This document shows, one piece after another, positions 13,501-26,700 of a DNA stretch of 59,758 bases. Source of the stretch: Apostichopus parvimensis. Lineage: Eukaryota > Echinodermata > Holothuroidea > Aspidochirotida > Stichopodidae. The notes under the pieces were generated by a model. The model did no database searches. It was not told the DNA's origin and saw only the letters and a program-made list of their open reading frames with translations. Numbering within the stretch: the stretch's first letter is position 1; the number at the start of each line of letters is the position of its first letter. The DNA lies in assembly GCA_000934455.1 (NCBI GenBank), contig KN884762.1, positions 36,656 to 96,413 on the forward strand, in the 5' to 3' direction. The translations under genes were made by a program, and so were the position numbers.

Positions 13501-15284
13501 CTGACTTCAGGTTTATTTTCCAACAAAATTTGCATCCAGATTGAGAACTGTTCATGAAGAGAATACAATTGCAACTTCTTATATGGTTCTCATAGGACTG
13601 AATAAGAAATGACAGATTTTGGACTGTCATATTTAGAGAGGGGGGGGGGGGGGGCTGGGGGAGTCTGAGGAGTAAGTAGATGTGTTGTTAAGGTAAGGCT
13701 GGGAAAGGAAAATGAGTGAAGGATGTAATGAAGATGTTAGGAAATAAGAGGGGCTTAGGTTGATTTATTTATTTAGGTTGGTAAAGATGCTTGGCAAGGG
13801 GTGAGAAGAGGGATGGTTTGGGAGAATAATGAGGGGGTAGTCAAGTAGCATTAGGGGTCCTCTATCATTTTTCCTGCTATAACTCTTCTTGTGTTAAGTA
13901 GTATCTGTGGCTGCATCCCTGAAGTTCAACTCACTAAAGTTCACTATAACTAATTCTTAACGGACCTTAATTAATTATTATCACTGGATTCTAATCGTCT
14001 CCTGCTCACATTGCAGTGTTTTGGCCAACCCTGGCTTTCATTTGATTAATCATATAATAATAATCTTTCAGATAGTTGAGATGATTTAATAAACATAAAT
14101 TTAGAAATGGATGTGTTAAAATAATCAAAAAGCAGGATGAATGTAAAAATGATGAAAATAAATAAAGCTGTAATGAAATATATAGGTCTATACAATAACT
14201 TCTAGTAAGAGTTCTAAAAAGTGGGAAAAGTAGTTATAGTTATTTTTAATTGACTGTTTAAGACTGGTGACATTGTAGTTTTCCAATTATGTGTTTGATT
14301 TTCTTGAACTTTTACCTGCTCAGAGGGCATTCTCATGTATAAGTACTAGTTAATATGTACAGACTGGTTTACTTACAGTTGTTCCACATGTCATTCAATT
14401 ACTACCAGTATTACACAAACCATCCAAACCGCTATATGGTTCATTCAAACCAAACACTCAAGCACGGACGAGACGAGGCATTCTTATTAAACTGGTTCTG
14501 AGTCAGTTTTCTGGGGGATCTTGGGAAATCACGCTAGTCTGCTTGCAAATGTAATCTTATACTTTTATTAACATGTAACAGTTAATGATATTCGTAAACC
14601 ATGGCTGTCGTTACTTGGTTCTTAGATTGATTTACCTCTCTCGTAATGAGTCTGGGGACCACCGAGCCAGAATTTAATTTCAAAGATGAAATATGTGCAA
14701 GTCTTCAATTTGTCTAATGAATATTCATGTCATTCCTTCACTTCTTGTAACAAATGTTCATGGTTTATTTCAAAAGTAGATCCCCCCCGAATGTTAGAAT
14801 GCTTTGTGAACAATGGCTGATTGATTAACCGTCCTCCAATTGTGTTTGAATGTAGTTGTATCTATACTAGAGCTAGTAACAAGAGACGTTCTGTGCATCT
14901 ATGTTAAGGAGAAGAAGAACAATTAATCAGTCTGATTGAAATAATTAAAGCCAGTTCTATTAGGATTCTTCCTCTTACGGTTTGGTCTGTGTCTTCTTCA
15001 GAGTTGATTCTGTGTGTTTTGGGGGATATATTGTATTCATCATAGAAACACTCACTATTAGACTGGATTTGTGTGTGTTTATTGTTCCTTTGAAACAGAT
15101 AGTCCTTCAGCAAGTCAAACATAATGTCTTATGGAATTCATCGTCAGACATTTACTTACTTTTACTTACGTATCAAACATCCTGTCTTTGAGAAACAGAT
15201 TGTTTGCAGACCTATAAATTGATGTAACTTTCAGCCAGTTATGCCAGCAAAATGTCATAATACTTAGCACTAGTCTAACTATAG

Positions 15285-15360
15285 ATTTGATAATAATAAT
15301 ACTTATTTATATAGCGCATTACACCGACGGTCTCAATTCGCTTGATGAAGCAATAACTGG
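15285..15360 (-). mobile_element. TATAGCGC/(TAA)n repeat tail, minus orientation
   Basis: AATAATAATACTTATTTATA then TAGCGCATTACACC: same tail architecture as the copy near 1190, diverged in the body. Confidence 0.55.
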
Positions 15361-16939
15361 CATTTGTCTTTTTTAGTGGAGCAGATGCAGTTTCTTCAAA
15401 TGTTTTCTTAGTGAGTTGCCTCTTTGAAGACTTTCAAATAGAGGCTGAACTCAATTCTAAAATGTGAAAAACTCTGTAAATACTGTATAAAGTGTAAGTT
15501 TATTACATGTCAGTAAATTGATAAGAGTGTCAGAACCCTTAAACGCCTCCTAGAATGACATTGTTTAAGGCATCTGATATCAGGCTATAAAACTTTAAGA
15601 CAGCGTGGCTCCAAATTATTTTTAGTCTTGTTTAAAAGTTGGGGCATAGCTGTCAAGTATGCCTCCATTGATCAATATTATGGAGGTTTGCCAAATTTCT
15701 TCCTCGTCTGTCTTTGAGTTATCGATCTTAATGTACTGAAAAACTGTCTAAGACGGAAAACAACTGAATGTTGCATTTAAATTAAACCTGAAATCAGACA
15801 CTTGCAATCTTACTTCGACTCCCAAAATGCTGTAATGAAGAATTCTGGCATTTCTCCCTCTTTCTCTGAGAGGTGAAATTTCATCCGCGGAGCCTCTTGT
15901 AGCGTTGAATTGATGGCTGGATATGCAGAGGATGAGGAGGAGGAGGAGCAAACCAGGCCTGAAGGAGGGTTGTAGCTAAAACCACTTGAGAGATGCAACT
16001 ACACCGTCTCTCAGCCTGACTTGAAGATGCTTCTTGAGTTAATCTAAGGATAGTCTAAGAAGGGAGGAATGGTTTACATTATTCAGCTACAGGCGGCAAA
16101 AAGATTACTGCAAGTAGTCACAGATATCTCTCTGTTAAAGATATCTAAACTTAAATGAGATCTGTAGGTAATAACATGCACAAAGAAGACTACATTGTCA
16201 ATGGATTGCCTTAAAGATGTTTGCAACACCTTACATCAATCTACAATGTTATTTATTCCAATTTCAAAGTATTCTCATGTTTTGAATTATAGTGTGAAAA
16301 CAGTTTGTGCTAAAAGATTACAAAGTGTTATTTGACTAAGTATAAGGAGGACACTTGAGAAATGCCTTATATATTATATATATTAGTATGAGCACATGTT
16401 GATAGTGGGCTTCTTCTTGCCCGTTGATGATGATGATGATGGTGGGGATATTTCTTTGTTCTTTCAATTCCATTGAGAAGTGAATTTGAAGAGCAGTGAG
16501 ATTTACGCTAACTGAGAGGTAATTGCACTGGCAACAAGACTCCCTCAATCCACTCTTACACCTTCCAGGTATTTACCAAATGATATTGTGTAACATGACC
16601 AAGGTCAGAGGTTTGGCGAACTCTGGTGGTAAAAAAACCTGCGACTGTTGCACAAAGATGCTACCACAATGGTGAAAGTAAACACCTTTTGTTGTGAATG
16701 TGTGATAGTTATGAATAGAGAGCGACTGACATTAGCCTTGACTCAGAGAAACCGTTGTGGAACCAATAACCCGAAATCCTTGGAAAGTGAGCAAGGCCAT
16801 GTTCACCAACACTGCTGATCTTGCTGTTAAATTAGTCACTCAGATTTAAATGGTGCCTGTTACACAGCTAATGTGTGTGGCTAGCAACTATGATGTACAC
16901 ACATCAAACGTGATACACTGTGCTGGATGAATTCAAGAA

Positions 16940-16963
16940 TACATACATACATACATACATACA
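16940..16963. repeat. (ACAT)n microsatellite
   Basis: About six uninterrupted ACAT units. Confidence 0.9.
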
Positions 16964-17100
16964 AGTACTCCTTGTAGACCCCTCAGTGATGAGTTAAGGA
17001 AGCTGTACCACTTACTATTATATCCTACCATAAGCCTGTTATACTAACATCATTGCAAGTAATGTTGAAAAAAAAAATCTTTATTGTGAAAAAAATGTTC

Positions 17101-17180
17101 AATATCGGTTTGCCATTATCGGCAGTGAGGCTAAAATTTATCGGTACCGATATGCTGCCGAAATTGCAAATATCAGAAAC
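17101..17180. repeat. ATCGG-rich repeat with 14 bp palindrome
   Basis: Perfect palindrome TATCGGTACCGATA at 17139-17152, flanked by ATATCGG, TTATCGGC and TGCCGAAAT motifs. It resembles low-complexity self-complementary repeat families; a related CGGTACCG core lies at 35875-35890. Family not identified. Confidence 0.45.
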
Positions 17181-19189
17181 CAAGTTATTAGTGGAACACT
17201 ATTCATGACTTTGTGTTGGTGGATATCATAAGTATGCAAAAAGAAATATATTAGACCATTTCATGACTTTCTGTATAAGTGAAGTTGAGAGTCTACAGCC
17301 ACTGATATCTGCAGCAAGGTTTCATTGTAAGCCTGTACCTACTGAGGTCTGTCCCTTGGCTTAGTTCTCTATATATCAAGCACTGCTTTCAAACTATGCT
17401 AGAAACAATCCTTTCCTTCTTAGATTTTTGTGAGGCATTTGTATGAAGTGGACAATATTGTTTACAAATTACAGGACAACTGTAGGATGAGCAGACTGAA
17501 AAAACATGTAATAGCTTGTAAGTGGATGTAATCTGGGAATTAACGCCATTGTGCCTGTTGAACCACCACAATACCTCTGCCATGATCTATCTATAGTCCA
17601 GCAGTATAGGAGAGTCTTTACATAAGGGCTTAGATGTATCTTACACTTCACATAAATCAGTATTGATCACAACCTCTTATGGTCCTATTATCTTTCTGGG
17701 AATGGATTCTAACAAGAATCCTGCCTGGAGCTAGCCTGCAGGCCCAGAATCCAACTAAGGAAATCAATGAAGGAATTGGTCCGCTGATCAACAACTTTTT
17801 TGAATCAAGGCTGTGTTTCTCATAGTGGTGGCAGTCTTCATATTGAGTGGATAGTAACCATGATGTTGGAGGATTATATGTAAGCCAGTCAGGATAATGT
17901 GTTTAAACAAAGTTGTTCTGCAGGATAGAGTTAGTTGTTTACCAAATAGCTTTTGATCCCTGAAAGTATATCTTGTTCTAGGAACTCTAGCTATTATGAT
18001 TGTCTGGCAAACGACACTGAATTGAAACATAAATCCAGATACATTCAAATCAACCATTCTTATCAAACATTTGGGTGCATTGGTTTGTTTGTTAGGTTGA
18101 TTCTAACATGACTAAGTGAAGCCCATCATGGCAGTTACCAAGAATGAACACTTACTGTAAACTCTTTAAAAACTTTCAACTTCTTTCTTCAAAGGTGTCC
18201 ACATGTTTAAGTTAGTGTCCATGGTATTATGTAAGGTTATTTATCAACCTCTCCCCCCTCCTCTTCTATTGAAGTTATCAACCTCTTTATTACAAATAAT
18301 AACTTTATTGTTAAATTTTATTTACTTTACTAACTTTTTGACAAGTTAAACAACTTTCCTGAAAGTAAGCAGGAACTCTTGCAGTCTTATGTGCTTGTTA
18401 ACTGAATGAGAGAGATTTGATCTTTCATTGGTATGTGAAATGTTATACACATGTCTGTATACCCATGACACTGCATTGTAGCTCCTTGTCTTACTGGCAT
18501 GACACCATGTACATGCTATCAACATCAACAAACCAGGATGAATGCAGTGAAATAGACCCAGGTCTCCTGCTGATTTCATAAACACTGAAGATATCATATA
18601 CACAGTGGGGCTGGAACTTATAATTCTATAATGTGGACACACTGTAGAAGTGGGGAGAATCTGCATCCCCATGTCTGTGTATGTAACTTGTAGCAACTAT
18701 AGTTGTACATGACCTCGGGTCCCATCCATTTCTCTACCCAAAACCTGGATTATATCTGCTTTGTGGTCAATGCTTTCATGTTGCCACTGTTCTATAAGGT
18801 CTGCAGATTGTGCTTGTACGTTGTCAGAGGTGATTTGATCGTAATTATAACGTTTTGTTGCTCAACAAACATGAAATGCTTAAACAAGATATTTGTACAG
18901 TATCCACTTGTAAAGAAAAGCTTTCTGTTAATGATATTCAAAGATGGAAGTGATGAAAACTGATTTGACAATTTAATAAAATTGTGATCATTGACTTTAC
19001 AGAGCAAGATATTACTTTATACAGTGCTATGTACTCTTCTTTTCATAAGTGTTAAGAGAAAACCAGTGGATTTTGTTGTTACAGTTTTGTTTCATTGATT
19101 GAGCTTTATTTAAGTTAAGCATTTGTTAAAGAAGTTCTGTAAATGATGAGATTTGATGAACATGCATTTACAGAGAAATAACAGTGCTG

Positions 19190-19400
19190 CAAATTATGCT
19201 AGAAAGATCAGATATGGTCATCGGTTTGCAAACAACATTTGATGCCAAAGTTGCTAGAAAGATCGAATATGATCACAAGTTTGCAAACAGTATTGCCCCC
19301 ATATATGCTAGAAAGATCAGATATGGTCACCAGTTTGCAAACATCATTACCCCCAAATATGCTGGAAAGATTAAATATGATAACCAGTTTTCAAGCTTCT
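19190..19400. repeat. 54-55 bp tandem repeat, about four copies
   Basis: GCTAGAAAGATC-type motifs start at 19198, 19253, 19307 and 19361 (spacing 55, 54, 54), each followed by ATATGRTCA and AGTTTGCAAAC. Copies are diverged, and the open frames across it are by-products. Confidence 0.85.
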
Positions 19401-20069
19401 TGTGACGTTCCATTCATTGTTGGGAACTTGGGATTAATTTGAAGGTTAAGAATGCTCACTACAAATTGTAAAGTAATTTTCATGTGCTCACAATTGGAGT
19501 ACTGTATATTTCACATGATTCCAAGGCCTTTGCTAGGGTTGAGTCCAGGTTGTTTACACCTTGTTGGTATTAAACTGGACATTGACTTAAGATGATATAT
19601 AATGGTTTTATTTATAAAGGTAATGGATTGGAAAGGCCAGCTGCATCTGATCTCTCTGGTTCTCCATCCTTTATTCTCTCTGTAAATAAGATAGCAATGA
19701 TTAATGCGTCATCCTGGGCCTGTCTATCCTCCTGGTTGTGTGATTATCTGGTATTGATCCAGCATGTAAAGAACAAGTGTGATGTAGTATCATTTGGTGA
19801 AAGAAAAGATCAATAAGTTGCTGGAAGCAATGGTTGGAAGGCATGTCTCCAGGATAGAGAAGATGCCACCTATTGCTTCTGCACCCCAGAGAATCACTGC
19901 TTCATAGGGGGGTGGGGTGTGTGTTTACCCACAGAATGTTTGTTGACATTTGAAACAAAATCAATGAAAAAAACTTGAAGGATGTTTCCATTTGCAAAGC
20001 AAAGAGTTTATATTGTGTTTGAAAAGAGTGGACAACCTTTGGTTCATGTTACATACTTGATAACAAAGT

Positions 20070-20235
20070 AATTTGTTTTCTTTGTCTGCAGCCTTTGACA
20101 CAGTGGATCATAAAATATTTCTATCTAAATTGGAAACAGATTTTAATTTACATTGTTGTTGTTGTTTTAAGATGGTTTAATTCATATTTAGAACATCGCT
20201 CACAAAGTCCAAATATCCCAGTTTAGTTCCTCCTC
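20070..20235 (+). pseudogene. Non-LTR retrotransposon reverse-transcriptase fragment
   Basis: Frame starting near 20073 reads LFSLSAAFDTVDHKIFLSKL, matching the conserved LSAAFDTVDHxILLxRL block of CR1/Rex-type LINE reverse transcriptases. A (GTT)n expansion then shifts the frame. Another frame continues LRWFNSYLEHRSQ, the next conserved block (WFxSYLxxRxQ), then hits an in-frame stop and runs into the 15 bp repeat. It is a dead fragment, about 160 bp, lacking the YADD region. Confidence 0.8.
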
Positions 20236-20425
20236 AGTTGATACATATAGCATTGATACATATATAGCATTGATACAAATAGCTTTGATACATATAGCAT
20301 TGATACATATAGCATTGATACATATAGCATTGATACATAATACATATAGCATGGTACAAATAGCGTTGCTATATATAGCATATAACATTGATACATATAG
20401 CATAAGATATATAGCATGATACAGA
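20236..20425. repeat. 15 bp tandem repeat (GATACATATAGCATT)
   Basis: About a dozen imperfect units directly after the reverse-transcriptase fragment. The minus-strand frame it opens (Cys-Ile-Asn-Ala type repeats) is not a gene. Confidence 0.85.
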
Positions 20426-20564
20426 AAGCACTTTTGATATAGAATGTAAAAATGTTGGAAGAGGGATCTTTTGTAAGTGAGACAAAAGCTAATCACTTGA
20501 TTACTTGTCCATGTACAAGAGAATAATGTCAGTTTTCATCAAGTGTTCTCTTCTTTTTTCATAG

Positions 20565-20723
20565 CTTGTCCTGTGGGTACTTACAAGGACCAGCTGGGAG
20601 ATGAATCTAATTGTAGCCCCTGCCCGTCTGGTAGCCATGCTGACTACCCTGGTCATAGTGAATGTACCTGTGTGCCAGGAAGATTTAGAGCACCAACCGA
20701 ACCAGCCTCAGCTCCCTGCACTT
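20565..20723 (+). CDS. Eph: Eph exon: cysteine-rich (TNFR/EGF-like) segment
   Basis: 159 nt, acceptor TTTTTTCATAG before 20565 and donor GTAAGT at 20724. It starts with two bases of a split Ala codon and ends with one base of a split Ser codon. It encodes residues 1-53 of the visible protein, beginning [16 protein letters not shown], with six cysteines (2, 17, 20, 34, 36, 52) spaced as in the Eph domain that follows the ephrin-binding globule. Its size matches the roughly 156 nt fourth coding exon of vertebrate Eph genes, so two or three coding exons (signal peptide, ligand-binding domain) are expected upstream. The first base of the Ala codon must come from that unseen exon. Confidence 0.93.
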
Positions 20724-23700
20724 GTAAGTAAATAATACGTCAAGCAGGCTACACAGTTTATCATATCTTATACACACTTCCAAATGATGCATTAATCAAT
20801 GCTGATGTAGAAATAGATATCAAGATTTTAGTTTCTGAGTGGGACAGGTGCATCTGTGGAGGGGTGTGAGAGATGGGAGGGGTGCATGGGAGGGGTGCAT
20901 CTGTGGAGGGGTGTGAGAGATGGGAGTCAGGTACGGTCGGTCGGATGCGTGGTGCGTGTTTGTTTGTTGACAATCAAAAGATCTGAAGATTGAGGTATGT
21001 GGTGCTGGCATGTAACAAGAGGACAACCATTAGTAGATATTTCTAGAGAAAAGAGAAAGTGTAACCAACACATTAATAAGCAATGACGCTGCTACCAGGT
21101 AAAGATGGACGAGAAATAGTTTCTATGGTCTCTGACATTTCACCCAATTACTTCAAATAAAATTACTTGAGAAATATCACTCATATACATGAGATCTTCA
21201 TTACTGAAAGCCAATGTTTAAAACAGTGGAAATGTTTGTTACGATATGAACTAACTGCAAATGTATGAATTTGGAGGTTTGAAACTGCATTAGCCGACAA
21301 TCCTCTTAAAAGGTAGGGAGGAGTAATAACTTTTTAAATATGAGGTTCATTATGCAACACTTTGTTTCTGTAATTCATGTGTTTTTTCCCCTAGGCATGA
21401 AGTTTGTTTCTGTTACTTGAGCTATTTAATCTAAGCATTAATTATGTGTCTTTTATGATATTTTTCCCCACTGTCGGCAGCAATTTTTTCTGTTGATACT
21501 GCTGTTCACTCTATGTAATAGACTTGTTTAGGCATCGATTTCATTTATCTTGTTTATGCTATGTTACTCTAGGCATGCCAGCAATTATCTTCCTGTTACT
21601 TATGCTATTTTCTTTTGGTATCAGTTTTGTTTTTCGTGTTAGTTTACTCAAGAAATCCACTTTGTTTCTGTAACCGTTGTTCTTGCTGTTTGACAGTGAG
21701 GGCTAGAAAGTCTCTTTAGAATCACTTTAACGACAGTAACTACCGGCAGCACTACCAATGAAAATTTCCGCAGAGCAGTATTCAAATTTCTTAACCTTGT
21801 AAAGGAAAAGCAATTTTAGGAGCCAATTAACCTCCGAAACTGCTGCTCTTGTAAATAGTTCCTTTAAACCTGATAATAATAATAAAAAATCATTAGGTGG
21901 CCTGCTTTAAATTCATCTGGCTCAGCTGCTGATACAAAGCTTCCCATGAGAATTTTTATTATAGGTGGAAATTGCCTTTTTCACAAGAGTTATTTGCATT
22001 TTCCTGCCTTGAATGTAAACACCTGAAATGGCATATTATAGGGCAACAAACTGCTTTTCTCACTGCCATGGATGTATTATATGTTCTCTTGGTTAAAACA
22101 ATTCTGTTTGTGCTGGCATGTTGTAATTTGCTGCAGGACCAGTCTTCTAGAAGCAAAATTTTGTGTAAGTATGAAAAGCAAATGACAACGTAAGAATTTG
22201 TTACGTGAGTTACATAAAAGAGACTCCACTGTCAGATCTTGGGAAGTTAGAAACCATTTATCAAGATTAATTTGTTTTTGTGAATAATGAAGGCATGTGG
22301 GGATAAATTAGGAATTGGAGCACACTCACAAAACGGCAAAATTAGACCTTCTTTTGGATGGTAAGTGCAGCACTTGGTTGTGACTATTCGTCGTTGCACA
22401 TAACCGGTAGGTTAGAGACGATAGTTCTTAATTCAATAAAGTTGCTGAGCTGGGGCTATTATTACCATTTAGGTGTAACGATCGACTCATCTGTGCTCCA
22501 AGATGTAAACAAAGAACTGTTATGCAAATTATAGTCGGGTAATATTTGCCAGTTTTCTGTAACCCTTGCTTTGTTAGGGTCAAAACAATAAATCCATTAG
22601 CCTTAACTCTTGTGGCAGCTGAAAGATTCCGACCTGCTAGAGAGAGGCATTGATGATCATAACAAGACTCTCTCCATGTTTACTTTATTTCGTTGATGGG
22701 TCGTATGACCAACAATGTACTTTTCTCTGGTACCCAACTTGCTTTTTATTCAATGTTTGATACAACGGCTGGAAGCATGTCACATCCAGATACACTTTCT
22801 CATGCCCGATATTTTATATATTTGCTTGTATCCTTTCCAGATGGATGCTGTAAAGTTTCATATTTGCATATAATAATCCTGTTTTATTGGAGTTGGGTGT
22901 CATAAATGGGATGCAGTTGGCATGACTTTGTTTCTCACAATGTTATATTTCTTGGCATTTAGTATGCATGTCACTGTTGCCAGAACTAACAGGACACACA
23001 AGATCCAGCTCCTCTGGGACAAAGACTCCCAAGTATCATCTCAAGACTTGTTTGCCATAATTTGCCGCGCCAAAGATGAAAGTTAAACTTGGCAACTGAT
23101 GAGCAAAAAGTTGTTGAAAATTAGTTTGTCAAAGAGATGTGATTCTGCTGGTAATGTGTGACAGAGATAAACAATGGGATACCATAAAATGAAATGGAGG
23201 ATGTGGAACGGGTGATGAAAGAAATAAAATCAGCTTTGTATTATGGAATGGGGGAAAGACTACTTATGATTAATATGTGCAGTCACTTTAAGCCTTCTGA
23301 TTGGTCAAAACTTATGTACAAGTCGTAAAATTTGGACATGTACAGATCTTTCGTATTAACTCATGATGGACTGGGACATTGTCTTTGTTTTAATGATAGC
23401 CACTAGATCTTGTAAGACAAAGGAAGGGAGGGTGGAAATAGTTGGGGGTGGGGGTTTGGTGGTTTGTAGAGCTACAGTTATTTGTGTGCCCATGGCAATG
23501 CTAAAACTTCAAAGGTGAGTAGTGAGAATAATTCCTGTAATGATATATTTTACCCCCAACAGTTCTCCTTATCATCTTCCCTCCAGCTGTGCATGTCCAG
23601 CATGTTTTCATTCTTCATTCACTATAAATTATTTCTCTACTCCATGAAGTGTTGTAAAGTGTTTGTTGTTGTAACTGATTATTAGGAATTAAACCAAGAC

Positions 23701-26700
23701 AATTGTTCCTATCACCTGTTTCATTCAAGTACTTCTGTTCTTACAAGTATTCTCGCTGCCACAGACAAATCAGTGGGAGGTACATTCAGTTGATCTGAGG
23801 AATGTTTTTCTTTCAAATTGATGGTGGGTGCAGATCTGTTTTTGGCCTGTATTCTTTTAATGATAACCAATTGGTTACATCACTATCAGAACAAGTTTTC
23901 ATTGTACCAAAGAGACATTGAGATATTGTTGTTAATTCATTCCATAAGGAATATGGCCTACAGCAATCTGACTGTGTACAGGTCTGTGGGCCCCTTGGTC
24001 AGGAGCCATCTGGCAGTATATTGGTCTGTTGGCCCCTTGGTCAGCAGACATCATGTCTGTTGGCTAAGAAGCGGCAGCAATCTGGTTGTTTATCGGTCTG
24101 TTGGCTAAGGAACCAGCAGACATATGGCTATATGCTGGTGTGTTGGCTTAGGAGCTAGCAGACATATTGCTATATATGCCGGTGTGTTGGCTTTAGGAGC
24201 TAGCAGACATATGGCTATATGCTGGTGTGTTGGCTAAGGAACCAGCAGACATATGGCTACATGCTGGTGTGTTGGCTAAGGAACCAGCAGACATATGGCT
24301 ATGTGCCGGTGTGTTGGCTCATTGACCAGCAACTATTTGGCTGCATACTGGTCTGTTGGCCCCTTGGCCAGCAGCCTTCCGGCAATACACTGGTCTGTGG
24401 GCCCCTTGGCCAGCAGCAAATTGGCCGAAAGCTGCTCTGTTGGCCCCTTGGCCAGCAGACATCTGGCAGTACACTGGTCTGTAGGCCCCTTGGCCAGCAG
24501 ACATTTGGCATTACACTGGTCTGTGGGCCCCTTGGCCAGCAGCCAATTGGCCGATACGCTGGTCTGTTGGCCCTTTGGCCAGCAGACATCTGGCGGTACA
24601 CTGGTCTACACTGGTCTGTGGGCCCCTTGGCCAGCAGCCAATTGGCCGATACGCTGGTCTGTTGGCCCTTTGGCCAGCAGACATCTGGCGGTACACTGGT
24701 CTGTGGGCCCCTTGGCCAGCAGTCATCTGGCATTACACTGGTCTGTGGGCCCCTAGGCTAGCAGTCATCCTGGCGGTATACATGCCTAGTGGACCCTTTG
24801 ACCAGCATTCTTTACTGGTTGTTCTGCTAGGCTGCCAGGCATTTGACTTTGTGCAATATTTGTCACCAAACCGGCAACAAATCAAATTTGTCATTCTCTG
24901 ATGCTTTCAAAGAGTCAAAACTGAATTTAATATTCTAATGTCAAAACTGATGCATTCCTGGCGTGCATTTGTGTTATAAAGGATTACAGAAGCGTTTTCC
25001 ACTTTTTTTCAAGCTGAGCTGAAAAGTATCGTATATATTAGTATTAATGGGCTATGTGTTTTACTCAAATGCTTTAACCAACAACACAGGCAATTAATTC
25101 CTGCCATATCCCAGTCATTATCGGGAAGGAAATGTTGTTTTATTCCAACATCTGAATTGTGATGTTTCCAAAGTTTGTTACTACTGGAATTCACGTGTCC
25201 ATTAGCCCCAATATTGAGATGAGAAGTCCCAGGCACCCTATTAGATTTGTTGGGTCCTGGAGATATGACCCCCCCAAATTAATATGTCTGTCATTGACTC
25301 CTAAGCAGGAGTAGTGACTGCATGAGGTGGAGTCAACTTACTCACCCAGGCACTCTGTTGTCTGTCTGTCATGACTTTAGTTTATAGCTAAACTCAAACT
25401 CAAAATTAACATAAAGGTCATCTTAACATTTTGACTCACTTTGGATTTAAAACAAATCATACGAAACTTGTGCAATATTTCTATGTGGGAATCATGTACC
25501 TTGGTGTTTTGTGTAAGTTGCAGAAGTCATCTGTTTAGTGGAGGAAACCAATTAATCCTAGTTAGTGCTATCTCTGTTCCACTTTCCATTGGTGCATATC
25601 ATGTAATGCACTTACATCTTGTATTGGTCTGAATGCTACTTGCAGTCCTCCTGCAGCATCAGCCAATCACAGCTTGTTTAAATGGAATTCTTCTGCAATT
25701 TTCTGAGAATTAACCCATTTTTGGGAGGGAAATTGGTTCACAGCTCTTAGTTTTCAACACATTATGTGTGATTGTCTCACAATGGAAGAAGGTTGGTGCC
25801 CTTTACTGTGGTAGTTTGTTTTGTGGTGCTGTAACATCAGTTACAAGGTGATTGGAAGGTAATTATCTAGCATGCTTATCCTGACCTCAGAAGTGTTGTT
25901 ATTCACTTGTTCATAGTCAGAGAAACTGCTCTGCATCTCAGTTAGACCAAAGCCATTCTACAGTTTCATTATTCACAACTTTACTTGAACATCAAATTAT
26001 CGTGAGAGTTGATCATAGCACCAAGTTAGACTTGGGATATAGTGTATAGTACCTATGATGGAGAAATGATTCAAAGCTGGAATCTAGTCTACTTCAGAAT
26101 ATTTGGATTCATTTTCCTTCTTGATTTTGATGGATGTCATGTGATGTTAGCTTTCATACAGCCACACTTTCAACTTTCCATGATTTTAACTCTAAGCCTC
26201 TTATCTCTGTTCTGTGTGTTTGATTGATATCTGTCTTGTAAAGCTTGCAGTAATCAAATCTACATACTCTAGTTATAATGTCATCATTCCATCATCAACA
26301 TGTCATTATAGGATCCTGTTTTTATGTTCTTGACATTCTCTCTTTGTCTAGAATGTTGTTGCTACCATCATAGCTTTTTGGTTTCGATGACAAGAGCAAC
26401 TTATGCAGTCATGATGGCGTATGTTTGTGCATGTATGTGTGAATGTGTAAACACTGTGTAAACACTGTGTAAACACTATATCTCAAGATGGGAATCATGG
26501 ATCCCTTTCATACTTGGCATGTAGATGTCCCATATCGAGTAGAAGAACCATAATGTTTTGGTGGGGGTCAAATGTCATCTGAGGTCACCAGGGGTGAAAA
26601 ACTGAACACCTTGTTAACAAGATATCTCAAGTTCGGAACTGAGAATACTTTTCATACTTATTATGTGGATGCATTATAGTAAGTAGAAGAATCCTAATGT

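Larger units (their letters stand above)
1..20564. other. Upstream intron or 5' flank of Eph, no exon recognised
   Basis: No ephrin-binding-domain or signal-peptide exon was recognised on the + strand; the usual ligand-binding exon of about 650 nt would leave an ORF above 200 residues and none exists. Apart from the separately listed repeats, the 5630 ORF and the LINE piece, the DNA is AT-rich with only short random ORFs. Whether this is intron or intergenic cannot be told: no promoter or CpG-rich start region stood out. Confidence 0.6.

Noticed and set aside
18346..18696. 116-residue minus-strand frame
   Set aside because: Coding signals absent: no domain, no splice structure, composition like surrounding DNA.
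24219..24761. Longest open frames in the window (up to 180 residues, both strands)
   Set aside because: They come entirely from the 42 bp minisatellite, whose unit is a multiple of three; no splice context, start context or domain supports a protein.
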